Shown here in pieces: positions 46,311-57,670 of a stretch of DNA of 64,000 bases. Position 1 is the first letter of the stretch. Every line of letters begins with the position of its first letter. The stretch covers positions 124,001-188,000 of the forward strand of contig JAIWWG010000024.1 in NCBI GenBank assembly GCA_025435555.1, written 5' to 3'. Below the pieces are notes generated by a model. The model saw only the letters and a program-made list of their open reading frames with translations. It was not told the DNA's origin and searched no databases. Made by a program: the position numbers and the translations under genes. This DNA is from Chytriomyces cf. hyalinus JEL632. Lineage: Eukaryota > Chytridiomycota > Chytridiomycetes > Chytridiales > Chytriomycetaceae.

Positions 46311-47505
46311 TGCTGTCAACTTCATACAGCTATCCTCTGATCTTATAGAGAAATAAGCAGAAGACGAAGAAATAGAAATCAACTTGGAAAAGTATTCTAT
46401 TACTACTTTTATATGACTAATATGTCAAGCCAGTCAAGCAATTAATCAATAACCTTACCCAGTGTAGGGATATTAATTATAATTGACAAGCTTAACTGTC
46501 AGCCAGTAATGAATGACTTATCAGCTTGAAAAACTGACTCACTTTTTCAGCAATTTCAAACTGCAAATGAAAAATGGATGATTTCACATCAAATCTCATT
46601 TGTAGAAATGAAATGACAAATGAAATGAAAAAAGGGTGGCTCAAAAGTGAAACTGAAGAAAGCCCAATGAGATTTTATAGGAGCCAAAAATGTATATAAG
46701 GAGAGCTGTTTTGATGTGTTGTGATTCACCTTAAGATAATAAATATTATCAAAGCCCAAGAAACCAAAACCAAACAACCTGAATCGCTGCAGTGTTGATT
46801 TTTGCAAAGGCTTGAATGCAATGAAATACACAATTGATCAAGGTTTTCAGTGTTTCTGGGGACCCAGCATTCTTGCACATACTGAAAGTGTTGGTTGATG
46901 AAGCTGAATTTGGCATTTGAAGCTTGACCAAATGCTTATACATCTTGTGAGTCACATTGTTTTGTTAGAACGCCCTGTTGGCGCTATTCAACCTGTTTCT
47001 GTTTCAGGAATAAAGATAACAATTTCTCCAAAACCCTTGCCTTGTGAACAGTAGTCCACTAGCATCTCAGTCCTGCCAGCATCTCCTTGGCACCTTGATC
47101 CACACTCCTTACAACAGATTATGTTCAAATTTGGATCCTGGAAATGTTGGAGTTGTTGGAGTTAGCCAGAGCAGCAGGAATGTGTCCAGAAGCACCAAAA
47201 CTTACAAGAGTGCAGGAAATGGGGAGTTGAGCATTTTGGAGTATTCTGAGAGTTCTGTGAATGATCTGGAGGTGGGAAGTCATGCATTTTATGCAGATTT
47301 GGGAGGCACATCAGTTTGTCATGCATCTGGGCCAGAATGGAATGTTTCCGCCGTAAAAACAAGGGTTACCGGCGTAAAAATGAGGGTTACCGGCAAAGTT
47401 GCGCAATCCACCAATCAGAAGGGATCAGAAGAGCAAGAATCGTGGGACTGGAAGGCATGCTGCTGAACAGCCTGGAAAAGGGGTATAAGAAGGAGTTTTT
47501 GTTTT

Positions 47506-47640
47506 AGTTTTTCTCTTTAAGTTGTGATCTCCAATCTGGCTGCACACACAACTAACAGTTGCTGTGTTTAAGGTATTAAAGAAGTTGCTATCTCTGATCT
47601 GGCTGTGCACACAACAAACAGTTGCTGTGTTTAAGTTGTA
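47506..47640 (+). repeat. Two tandem copies of a 65-bp repeat, left of Harbinger
   Basis: Two units sharing ATCTGGCTG, CACACAAC and AACAGTTGCTGTGTTTAAG. A third related copy lies at about 51368-51430, beyond the Harbinger element. Confidence 0.75.
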
Positions 47641-47702
47641 GACAGCCCTCATATAAATTCAAACTGATTAAGGATCTGTATCTCCAACTGAAATAACAAT
47701 AA

Positions 47703-47718
47703 GGGTGACTTTATAAAC
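47703..47718 (+). repeat. Harbinger left terminal inverted repeat
   Basis: GGGTGACTTTATAAAC, preceded by TAA at 47700-47702. Confidence 0.95.
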
Positions 47719-47865
47719 AAAAATGCAACAAGTTTTTTGTCAAAATAAATCGTGAAAATTCTGCGATTTTTTGTCCATTTCACATTGAAAAAACAACTCA
47801 AATGACCTTGATAGGTCCTTTGAGTTGCCATTTTCTTCTGTTTTTTGTGTTTTCAAAACCAAAAA

Positions 47866-49596
47866 ATGGGCGGAAAACAATCAAAACCACCAGCGAATAC
47901 CAGGTTCCCAAACTCGAAGCTGAATGCAAGACTGGAGAAGATCAATCAAGCTGCGAAGAAGCTTGCAGATGAGAAAGTGCATCTGGCACTCAAAGTCCAG
48001 AAGCAGCAGGAGGAGACGGAGAAAAAGGAGAAGAAGAAGGCAGTAAAACTGCAGAAGGCTGCTGACAAGCAACAGGAGCAAGCATTGAAGAAGCGCATCA
48101 GATGGTATCTAGAATATTTGATAATAGCTGACAACAACAGTTGACAATGGTTGACAATGGTTGACAGGACTGATGATGATAAGTTTGATCTGATTGCAGC
48201 CTACAAGGATTGCTCGGAGCTGTATGAGGACACAAACGATAAGGCTGTCAGATTTGCTCCTCGATCGGCATTTCAAAAAGAATTCTTCTGCAATGAAGTC
48301 AACCGAGCAAGACACAATCTGGAATCATGGGATGCCAATCAATGCTTGCAATAAATTGAGTCACTGACAGACCTGTACAAGGTAATGACAAAGTGTTATC
48401 AGTTTTGCATGCTTCTAACAACAGCTTTATTAGAAAATTCACGATTTGTGCCAACAGACTGGAGGCGGAGGATTGGGTGACACACTTGCATCAGCACCAG
48501 ATGCCTGAGAAATTGTACACTGCAATTGCTCAGTTGTATCAGACCCACCAAGGAATCAACGTCAAAGACATTGCGGAGTCTGGAGTAAACAGTGACAAGG
48601 AGGACTCAGATGAAACATCTGAGGCAGGTCCAGAAGTACCCCAGGATGACAGTGACTCGTTGGATTCGGACCTGGACCAGGACCTGGAATGCTCCAACAA
48701 CAGTCAGTTCCTTGATGATGTACTTGATGAGCCTGAACCAAATGGTAAGCACATTATAGTATAGCAAACAACATGCAACTGACAAGGTAGAATAAGTTAC
48801 TACTTCCGGCATATTGCCCCCCCTCACAGTAGAAACAACAGGCAAGGCAGTGGCAATCCCCCGCGTATTGAGCATATCCACCATTGATTCTGTTTCTGCA
48901 ACATCTACCAGCATATCTCATTCCAGTACGCCACAGTCCATCGCGTCTAAACTCAGTGAATCAAGTAAAAAGCATGAAAGGCCGCCAGCTAAGGAACTGT
49001 CACATTACCAGCAAAAGAAGTTGCGTGAAGAGGAGCAGAGGAACAATCTACATAATTCCTTGCAAGGAAACGAGGCATCTGGGATTGAGTCATCAGTTTC
49101 TGTGTACATGGCCTTTTCAATGCAGCAGCAAATGCAGCAACAACAACAGCAACAACAGCAGCAAATGCAGCAAATGCAGCACCAGCAGCAGCAGCATTCA
49201 TTTTGGTCTGCTATCAGTCCTGCACTGGTTCCTGTACTTGCCCCAATGTTGACGGCGTTAGCCAATCGGATTTTTGGAGAACTGCCTGCCCTGGGTAACA
49301 GGGGTAATGCAGGACAGTTTCCAGTGCATGCAAGTAACACCTTCAGTGCACAGCCTCCAATGCAGGACTTACATGACTTTCATGCACAGCCTGCGTACAA
49401 TGACTTTCAGAGACAGCCCCACTACAATAACCTGCAAAGACACCCTATGCAGCCTGCACCACAAAGTCGCGATTTTGATGCATTCAATTCAATATCTCCC
49501 CTGTTCAGATCTGGAGCAGGACCAAGCCATCAAGATGCTGCACTGTCTGAACCTGCTGGCTCAGAGTGGGTTGCTTCGCAGGGCGTGCTTCTGTAA
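47866..49596 (+). pseudogene. Harbinger Myb/SANT-like accessory protein gene
   Basis: The exon 47866-48104 encodes a basic, Lys-rich coiled stretch and joins through the intron 48105-48167 to give RWTDDDKFDLIAAYKD, a Myb/SANT-like start. Further exons run about 48393-48744 and 48830-49596. In Harbinger elements this protein escorts the transposase to the transposon ends in the nucleus. The later part is acidic, then Gln-rich (poly-Q around 49125-49195), with a disordered end. Within the second exon the frame WDANQCLQ is followed by TAA and then continues IESLTDLYK. A CAA to TAA change would explain this. The exon near 48393 could not be joined in phase with certainty. Confidence 0.7.
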
Positions 49597-49778
49597 GCTC
49601 TGCAGGTGGTTCAGAATACCATTGAGCCTTTATTCTGCGCCTTGTCTCTTATATTTGGGCTTGCTTTTATTTTGAACATCTGACAGCTTGTTTCCATCAC
49701 TTCAAATTAGTAAAATAAACATGATATAGGCTCTTTTATTGTCTCCTGTCCACACCAAAATACAACAGATGTGCAAGA

Positions 49779-51086
49779 TCATCTCGCCTTTTTTGACATA
49801 ATACTAACCTCAGTTTGATATTGCTCTGAAATCTCTGCCACAGACTGTTCCCCACCTCCCACTCCTGAAAATCCTTGTTTGTGTAAACTGTAGTAATCCC
49901 ATGTGTCCATAAAAACTGAATCGGCTTGGCTGTTACATATATTATGTAACATGGAGCATGCAAAGAACACCTGTACTGCAAACTGCGGACTGGACCGTTG
50001 TGGGATGAGTACTATCCGCCATCGTTGCTTTAAAATCCCAAATGTTCATTCAACAACCATTCGCATGGAAGAAAATTCGTGATTGAAGAACTTGTGCATA
50101 GGATCCGACGTATTTGAATAGGGTATCATGATCCAGTTTCACAAGGTGTATCCAGAATCCCCAAGCATGCAAAGATGCGAGGGAAAGACCTGTCCTGACA
50201 AGAGTTTCCTGTGCATTTTTGACAATTGAAGGACGCGAGCATCATGAATACTTCCAGGAACACCTCCACAAATCTGAAACATGCTTATGTATTAGTAGGA
50301 GCTTAACAATAAATAAAAGAGTTGGTACATATCATATGCTGGCCTTGCTGTCAACCATGACTTGGAAAGCAAGTGACGCATATCCTTTTCGATTAACATA
50401 TGACTTCCAGGGATCATTTGGTGGCTGAAGGATTGGAACATGCACTCCATCAATGGCAAGACAGAATCCTGGAACCCCCTTCTTCCTTTGAAACAATTCC
50501 TCCATCCGCATCCAAGCTGCCCCATCTTGTTTTTCAGGCAGACCAATTAAAAACGACATGTCAATGCAGCAATATGACCAGTGAATGTGCAACCAACCTT
50601 ATCAGACAATCCTTGAAGTGCTTCAGAATGGCATCCATGACTTGCCTTGTAACAGTCATGACTGTTGACTCTGCAATCCCAAATACACATCCAACGACTA
50701 TGTACGATGCACCGCTTGCAAGGTGATACAGAGCAACAGCCACTTGTTTGCTTGGGTGGAGGGGTTGGCCATGACCTATTGACAGCTCATTAGATCACAA
50801 GAGCTCCCATCATCTTCAACTCACCTGCTGGATCCTTGCCAAGGTACGTATGCAGTTGGAGACACAGCCAATTGAAGGTGGCCCTGCCCATGCGCACGAG
50901 CTGCTTGAATAGGTCGTCACTCTGCTGTAAATCCTTCTCCCAGAAGCAGCTGCCCCTGATGACTTTCATACGCTTCTTTTGTGGATTCGTATTAAGCATC
51001 AACAACTGAAGATGCAGTGCTTGCCTCTGGAGTTGCTTGCGACGCATGAGCAGGTATCCGATGCCAACGAAGCACATGTTGTTCAT
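49779..51086 (-). pseudogene. Harbinger DDE transposase gene
   Basis: The minus-strand frame starts MNNMCFVGIGYLLMRRKQL and continues after an intron with QVAVALYHLASGASY. It then shows the core CLAIDGVHVPI (first catalytic Asp), YVNRKGYASLAFQVMVD, GSIHDARVL and GDSGY (second Asp). The last block reads VVE, then TGA, then TFGILKQRW, where the family has the catalytic Glu followed by R, so CGA has become TGA. One further change of frame near 50560 may be a short intron or an indel. The end is CSMLHNICNSQADS and a variable tail. This is the DDE_Tnp_4 nuclease of Harbinger transposons. Confidence 0.85.
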
Positions 51087-51202
51087 TGGTTTGCCACTTG
51101 TTTATAAATTGAAAGGCATTTTATTGCCACTGAAAAAAAAGAAAATGACGCCCACCTTTCCTTCCATTTTTTTTTTTCCCTCTGAAATTTCGTTCAAAAA
51201 GC

Positions 51203-51218
51203 GTTTATAAAGTCACCC
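51203..51218 (-). repeat. Harbinger right terminal inverted repeat
   Basis: GTTTATAAAGTCACCC on the plus strand, the exact inverse of the left end, followed by TAA at 51219-51221. Confidence 0.95.
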
Positions 51219-52156
51219 TAACCCTCGGTTGAACAAAGAAAAAAATCTCGAACTGAAATCCAACAACACAGAATCCTTCACACCAACATGAACCCTGCAC
51301 CAGCCACCACTACAGCTACAACATCCCCCGCTACAGCTACTGCTCTACAACCACCTAGTACCATTTTTGTTTTAGTTTTCTCTTTAAGTTGTTATCTCTT
51401 ATTGGCTGTGACACACAACTAACGTTGCTGTTAATTTGTATGGGAAGGTACTTCTTATTTCTCTGTGATTCTTATAGATTCCAAGACTATGAACGTGGTC
51501 AAAGGCAGACAATTTTGTTTTCTCATCACCGCGTAAACGACAGGCCACAAAGTGGCAAATTGCACGCAGTGCCTGTAAGGACTCTGAGTCACATTCCTCC
51601 ACAACAATGTCATTTCCAGCAATTTTGGGGCCACTTTCTTGAAACGCGTTCATTTTGGGCTGAATTTCATATGAGCGAACATGGCAATAATGCGTTCCAA
51701 ATCCAGCATTCAGTCCCAGACAGCAGTTGTTTTTTATGCGGGATTCCAAGTGATCTTCAGAGCGCTTAACCGAAATGGTGCACTCAATCTGAGCAAAGAC
51801 CAGCTTCATAAGCAGCAGCTGCAAATTGTTCCGCAGTGTAAAAGTTCAATGTGTCAACGGCAAGAATGAACACTCAACATGTTCATTTTTATCAATTGTC
51901 GGCCCAAAAAAGAGATCGTCTTTGACCACAATTAAATACTTCCGCGCTTTTGTGATTTGGTCCAGAATTTGATTGCCAAACGTCAATGAACGAGAAAGCC
52001 GATCCATGTTTAGCTGCCAGACCATCACAATATTCAGGTCAAAGTGGCCCACCTGAATATTTGTCAACTAGAAAGTTGTGAAAAAAAAAAGCACCAAAAA
52101 ACACCTTCCCTTTCCGTCTATCCGAAGATGCAGAAGACGCCTCTCAGACCCCTCCA
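51219..52156. other. Region right of Harbinger with unassigned fragments
   Basis: Holds a repeat copy at 51368-51430. Two minus-strand open frames (51399-51824 and 51846-52067) have a protein-like composition (VVKDDLFFGPTIDKNEHVE), but no family was recognised. They may be fragments of one decayed gene or element. A short ATG frame near 51288 (MNPAPATTTATTSPA) is low complexity and is not called. Confidence 0.35.
51368..51430 (+). repeat. Third copy of the 65-bp repeat, right of Harbinger
   Basis: GTTTTAGTTTTCTCTTTAAG and CACACAACTAAC match the repeat at 47506-47572 in the same orientation. Confidence 0.7.
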
Positions 52157-52687
52157 GTGCGCCTGGAGACGTCTGAGTGGCTGTCTGCGGCAGCGGTACT
52201 TCTCCAATCGAACCTCTTGCTGCGATCAGAGCAGTATGCCGCAGGCGTCGCGCGAGTGCGGCATGCTTGGGTTCGCAGCAGCACCCGGCAACGAGTTAGC
52301 CGATCTATCGAATGTCTTGTGGAGCCACCACACTCTCCGAATCAACTGACCCCTATCGTATATCATCAGCTGCACAGCATCAGTCAGCACTCTTATTAGC
52401 CTTCGAATCGCAGCAGTGGCACAACCTTTATTCATAGGGACATCACTCGAACATATCAATCAGTAACCCTGAGCTCTATTCATCGGCGTATTGGTTACGA
52501 CATCAGTCAAGCACTCACGCAATCTTATTCGCCATCAAATCTCAGCACTGCTTTATCAGTTTATTCTCAGGAAGCACAACACAATCAGCAGTCCCCACCG
52601 TACATGTCGCACTTATTGCCATCACCACATTCAACTCATCTTGCTCCAACTCTTTCTTCACAGCTTATTCTATCGACGATTCAATAA
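52157..52687 (+). pseudogene. Possible decayed or unspliced gene end, Ser/Pro/Gln-rich
   Basis: One frame is open from at least 52157 to a TAA at 52685-52687 apart from a single TAG at 52397. Its translation (SEWLSAAAVLLQSNLLLRSE, then SYSPSNLSTALSVYSQEAQ and SPPYMSHLLPSPHSTH) has a protein-like composition. The TAG could lie in an unseen intron. It ends inside the 3' end of the convergent fusion gene. No family was recognised. Confidence 0.35.
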
Positions 52688-55600
52688 TATACTCAGAGCG
52701 GCAATATTCAGAGCCGCGTTTCCCATCAACATAATTTGCCCCGTTCGTTTTTCATCCAATGATTTGCAAACAGCCTCCACCAGATCCTTCAAGAAGTCGT
52801 GCACTTGTTTTTGCACATTATCCTGGTTTTCCGGTTTTCCAAAATATTCTTCAGTGTGATCTTCAAAGGGGGTGTTGCGAATCAGAGGCTCGCAAAGTAG
52901 AGGAAAGAGACTTTTCAATTCGGGCAAATGCGTTGTTCTGAAGCGCAAGTAACTTTTGAATGCTTCTGCAGCATGCAAGTTCCCAACACGCAGGTTACCC
53001 ATTGAATCTAATACATCATGCAGTTCATACTCAACGCAGATTGCGTTACGAATTTCCATCATGCTCCATGCGTTTTTACATGCTTGATTGTAATCCGTCT
53101 TCAACACGCGCATACTTTCGCTTGACAATACGGCTGGATCGCTTGACAATACGGCTGGATCGCTGGAGTCTTCATTCAGCTGACCGACTTGATAGGGTTG
53201 CATCATTCCCAGCACTTTGTTGCTAACGTTGTGCTTGATTTGGTTGAAAGCCTTTGATGCATCAGTTCCCAGATAAAAGTCAAAGATCTGAGCACCGCCA
53301 GGGTGAATGTCCTTCAACTGCTGAGTGACTTTGTATACACCTCCATTCAAGACCATCAGTGGCACGCTTGGTGAATATACTGAAGCAAGTATTTCATGTG
53401 GGTGGAAACTCTTCTTAGGTGCGCCTTCAGAAGAGCTGAACGCCTCAACTTTCAAACGTCCCGAACCAACCCAACTTCGAAGTGAACCTTGACCAATAAC
53501 AGCAGATTCCAGAAACGTGATTACACTATGCACAAAACCAGATGATCCACACACTCTGATATCGCATTCCTTATTGATTAATGACTTCAAATGCTTGAGG
53601 TGATCGGAGTGTTGACTGAATACATTTTGCATTCGTTCATCTCTTTCACATTTCACATGGAAATCCTCGAAATATCCTTTCGAATCGTTTTCTCTACAGT
53701 GACGTTTGGAAGTGCAGACAACCAAGGACTTCAAATTTGATGATGTTGAATGGAGCGGCGCCACAGATGCATTCTTTAGACGGCCTTCAGGGGATTCATC
53801 AGCAATTGCAGGACTGCAGATATTTGTGAACCAGATAAAGTAGACGTCTCGCTTCAAAGGTTTTTCCTTCTCAATGACTGACAAAAACGGGGAGATTCCA
53901 GTGCCAGCAGAGAAAAGCACAATGGGTTTCGATCCGTTTTCAAGGGTCGGCAACAAGCGTGGAGAGGCTGGAACAACTATTGGAAACCAGTTCTCATTGG
54001 AAGCGGGAGCATGGCGTAGATGCACCAACATATTGTACACAACACCTTCAGCGTGAGGTCGGATAAAGAGGTTCATTGTATTGGTTTCGGCAGATGAGTT
54101 TTTGGGAGGACCAAACGCAATGGAGTAAATTCGTGGTTGCAGAGGCATCAAAGAGCGGATTTTTGTCTTAATATTGACTTTGTTAACCCCATACAAATCT
54201 CCCAGTTCCAAGAAAGTACTCAAATTTATGGTATCGTCGATTTTGCGCTTCCACAGTTGCAAATGACGGAGCCATGAACCATTGCTTATAAGATGCCGAA
54301 TAATTTCTGCTTGGCCGGGCATTTCTCTCAGTTCCGTTGCTAAAGGCTCATATACATTGAGGAGGTTCTTCGGGTGCAGTAAAACATGCCCCCCAGCTTC
54401 CGGCACGTCATGACACCATGGGGAAACATTCAAACATGCATTCCAAACTCCAGAACCCTTGGATACTTCAGTGAAGGATTTAAGAGACACAAAACGAGAA
54501 TACGGCGGAAGAGAATCCTTGAGTCGCTCTAAACGGGATGATTCGATTGACTTGTACAAAAGATCTTCGGTGCGATTCAGGATAGATCCAGCTTTTGCGT
54601 CACCAATGGTGCCTTCTCTTCCAGTTCTGAACATACCCGTCAAATATCCATGGAGTTTGAGCAAGTGTCTCGCCAGCAATCCATCATCACCAAGGTATGC
54701 CTCCACTATCGAATTGTATAAATCAAAGCAGTTTTTCAAATCGTTCTCCATGCTTTCGGCTGAAAAAGAGCGCAGATACTCCTCAAAGTGCCCGTAACCA
54801 TACTTGTGTGGGCTGCGAACAGCTATCAAGAAATCTTTCCAGTCCTTGGGATAAGAATTCATGTGAAGACTCGAGTGGTGCCCTAGATTTGTGTTGTAAT
54901 GCTTGCGGTTCAAGAACGAGTCCATCAGCGCAAAGAATGGCGAGGCTTGGCCACCGGGACCAGGAGTAAGAACCAAATGACCATTTTCAGATCGAAACGC
55001 GTCGTATTGCCCAGTTTCCGGATTTTGGACAAATTTTGCTGGAATGACGGTGCTAGCAAACATACGTCCAAAAAACAGAGAAGTTACTGCTTCCACATTT
55101 CCCTCATGCAGACTGATTCGCTCAAACATGTTGGTTACATTCCGAACAATATCCAAAACTTTTCTCAGCTTGTCGCCAACTTTGGTAGCCTTTGGTTGCA
55201 ACTGCGGCCCCAGCATTTGCAATTCGACTACAAGGGTGGGAAGGCAAGCAGAAACTGCCAGCATACTGGTTTGGGTCATGTAGAACATATCTTCTTGACC
55301 CGGACGATGATTGACAGGAGCAGTGGGAACAAGCACGCGGAGATTTTTCGGGTCCGACAATAGCTCAATCCATTTAGTTGGCGGCGTGGTGACGTCGAGG
55401 CCAGTTGAATCAGCTAGTTGCCAGTTGGCAACAATAAAATCTACGTAGCTTAGATAATGTGCATTATCTGTTTGCCGGCGGTGCTTCACTTCGACAGTCC
55501 ACTTTAAACACGCACGAGCTGCCAACCATGTATCTTTCAATTTTTGAGGAGGTTGCACTTTTTGAGGGTTCCCGTGGTAGTAATACACATGGCACAGATT

Positions 55601-56886
55601 TGATGCCAAGCACGACACTCGAAGCAGATAATAGAAGTCGACACTTGGAGCAAGACTTGGAGCAAGACTTGGCAACAAGTCAATTCTTTCGCGTAGCTCT
55701 AGAGGGGTCCATAGCAACGTTGGCAGGTCACTAATAAGTTTAGACCAAGTATCGTAGCCTTCAATATCCGTCATTTTGGGATCCATGAGTTTGTGTAAGT
55801 CTCTCGGCAGAAATCCGTATTCTTTGGAAATCATTTTCTTAGCGGAAGGTGCGAACTGCATAAACTGTTGTGAATTTCATGATTCCAACGACAAACAATG
55901 CCCGCGTACCAAAACGTTGAGATGAGACCATTCATCAAATAATATACCATCCATGGGTGGTGATGCGAACTGATTTCCGTAAATTTCAATGTCGTCACTG
56001 CAATGTAAGGGCATTTTAATGAGCCAGTTACAAGACACGCAGACAGACACATACATATGCTGCTTCAGGTTATCCATATTAAAACGACCACTGAACCGAT
56101 TATTATTTAATCGCAAGCTGGCAAGGCTACCTCCATTCTTAGTGTCGAATTCGCCTTCGAAGTTGTTGTTCTGGAGCCATCTTTGGAAAACGGTGAGATA
56201 CAGCGTGCAAGCCAATAAATAATCAGACTTACAATGTTTCTAACTCAACTGGTATTGTAGGAAACTGACCATATAGCCTGTTATTGTTCAACTTCCTGTG
56301 CCAAGTTGTTCAAAAAGCCGTTGCTATATTTTCGCAGTAAAGACGAACTCACAAGTGTCGCAACTTATTCAGGTGGGTAATTCTGGGAACAGCACCACTC
56401 AATTCATTAAAAGACAGGTCTGCGTATTTCAAACGCGTAAGCCATGATATGGTATTAACACCACCAGTGAGTTTGTTGTTGCCAGCATCTCTGTGATAAA
56501 CAACGTCATTATTCATAACGAAAAGAACAAATTTGCAAGGAACTTACAAATGAATTAAGGACTTTAAGGCTGTGAGATTTATCAGAGCACCTCGAAAATT
56601 GTTGTTGGACAGATTTCTACGGAGGATGCAAGGATGGGAAGTATTCGAGTCAGCTTGAGACCAAAAGAATGGAAAAAGGTTGTCCTCACAAGAATCGAAT
56701 GCTCCGCATTTTTTCGAAGTCAGGAATATCTCCCGAGAGACAATTAAAAGAGAGATTCCTGCGAAAGAATAAATGAATATGGGGAGGGCGATTAATTGCG
56801 ACCACCAAATGAGTACATACAAGACAACCAAGTGGTCAAGATGCCATGATGGTAAGCGACCCTGCAGTTGTCCACAAGTCGAAATC
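52670..56886 (-). CDS. LRR - IDO/PrnB-like haem dioxygenase - NADPH reductase - cytochrome b5 fusion
   Basis: Minus-strand exons 56821-56886, 56690-56758, 56548-56616, 56353-56490, 56233-56295, 56055-56180, 55910-55997 and 52670-55864 join in phase (5' exons unresolved), about 1270 residues. The first seven encode plant-type leucine-rich repeats (LSFNCLSGDIPDF, LSNNNFRGAL, LSFNELSGAVP). Counting from the ATG at 55861 in the last exon: residues 8-430 resemble the indoleamine dioxygenase/PrnB haem superfamily (LRERIDLLPSL, YVDFIVANWQLAD, GPGGQASPFFALMDSFL, HLLKLHGYL with a candidate haem-ligand His near 399). Residues 455-800 are a reductase (FAD motif RIYSIA, NADPH motif FSAGTGISPF). Residues 830-900 are a cytochrome b5 (DIHPGGAQIF). 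A helical tail follows. The last exon alone could be a separate gene starting at 55861. Its substrate is unknown. Confidence 0.75.
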
Positions 56887-57670
56887 CTGTGCAAAATACA
56901 ATTGTTAGACAGAATTGAAGATTGAATGACTACAAACATCATGAGAAGAGATCGATTCAGTTGGGAAGATCTGGGCATGCAATATTTCATTTCATGGCGA
57001 AGGTGGCTGTTCAGAAACATGTGTGAGCACAAGCAAAACTACACTTGATGCGACCTTACATGATAACCACATTCGTGGATTTGATTGAAGGCGGAAAGCG
57101 GCGGTTTTCAAATTCTTGGATCGCCGTTGCGTTCGAGTACAATGTATTGAAATCATCTATTGCGTTTTGTTGAATTAGACTTCTTAACCATGCGCCAACA
57201 CCATTCACCAACCATCTCCCATTAAGTGTCCTGTATCATCCTTCTCATACTTGTTCCCGGCTGGTAAGATGCAATGGCGTTGGAAGCTTTCATTCTCGAG
57301 CAGCCGATTGAGCCGCTGTGTGGTGTTCGTCAGCTGCAGTCAACACTCAATGAACGCGCCTCACATCGATTGTCGAGTCAGTCAGCATTTGCAGTCAAGA
57401 AAAAGAAAAGAAACACATATGGCGTGCTGTGAATTGGGTGTCACAAAATGTTCAACACTCCGAACACGTTCATTTGCTTTGAAACATTCTGCACACACAC
57501 CCGAGTACGCGCCGTACGCGGTCCTGTACAGTGCACACTTCCCCCGCACTTCCCCTGCACTTCCTCACTGTTTCTGGCTGTTTCAATGTGGGAATTAGGT
57601 CGTAAATTTTTGATGCCTTCACTTTTGAGCGAAAGCAGAACCTCATCAAAGAAGCATCAAAAAACGCACG
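56887..57670. other. 5' region of the fusion gene and spacer
   Basis: Minus-strand frames near 57050-57190 (AIQEFENRRFPPSIKSTNVV) might be upstream exons of the fusion gene, but no ATG or phase-keeping join was found. The rest lies between two divergently transcribed genes. Confidence 0.4.

Larger units (their letters stand above)
45950..47702. other. AT-rich region between the Ty3/gypsy cluster and the Harbinger element
   Basis: No gene recognised. It holds a tRNA-like segment near 46245-46310 and a tandem repeat near 47506-47640. Base composition is more AT-rich than in the flanking genes, as expected for transposon-laden DNA. Confidence 0.45.
47703..51218. mobile_element. PIF/Harbinger DNA transposon, complete ends
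   Basis: A 3516-bp element bounded by 16-bp perfect terminal inverted repeats (GGGTGACTTTATAAAC) and flanked on each side by the target duplication TAA. A 3-bp TWA-type duplication is the hallmark of PIF/Harbinger. It carries the two expected genes in convergent orientation: a Myb/SANT-like DNA-binding protein on the plus strand and a DDE transposase on the minus strand. Both genes contain a disabling stop, so this copy is probably non-autonomous now. Confidence 0.93.

Noticed and set aside
46972-47051. TGTT...AACA stretch that could be a very short LTR
   Set aside because: Only about 80 bp with no partner copy or primer site.
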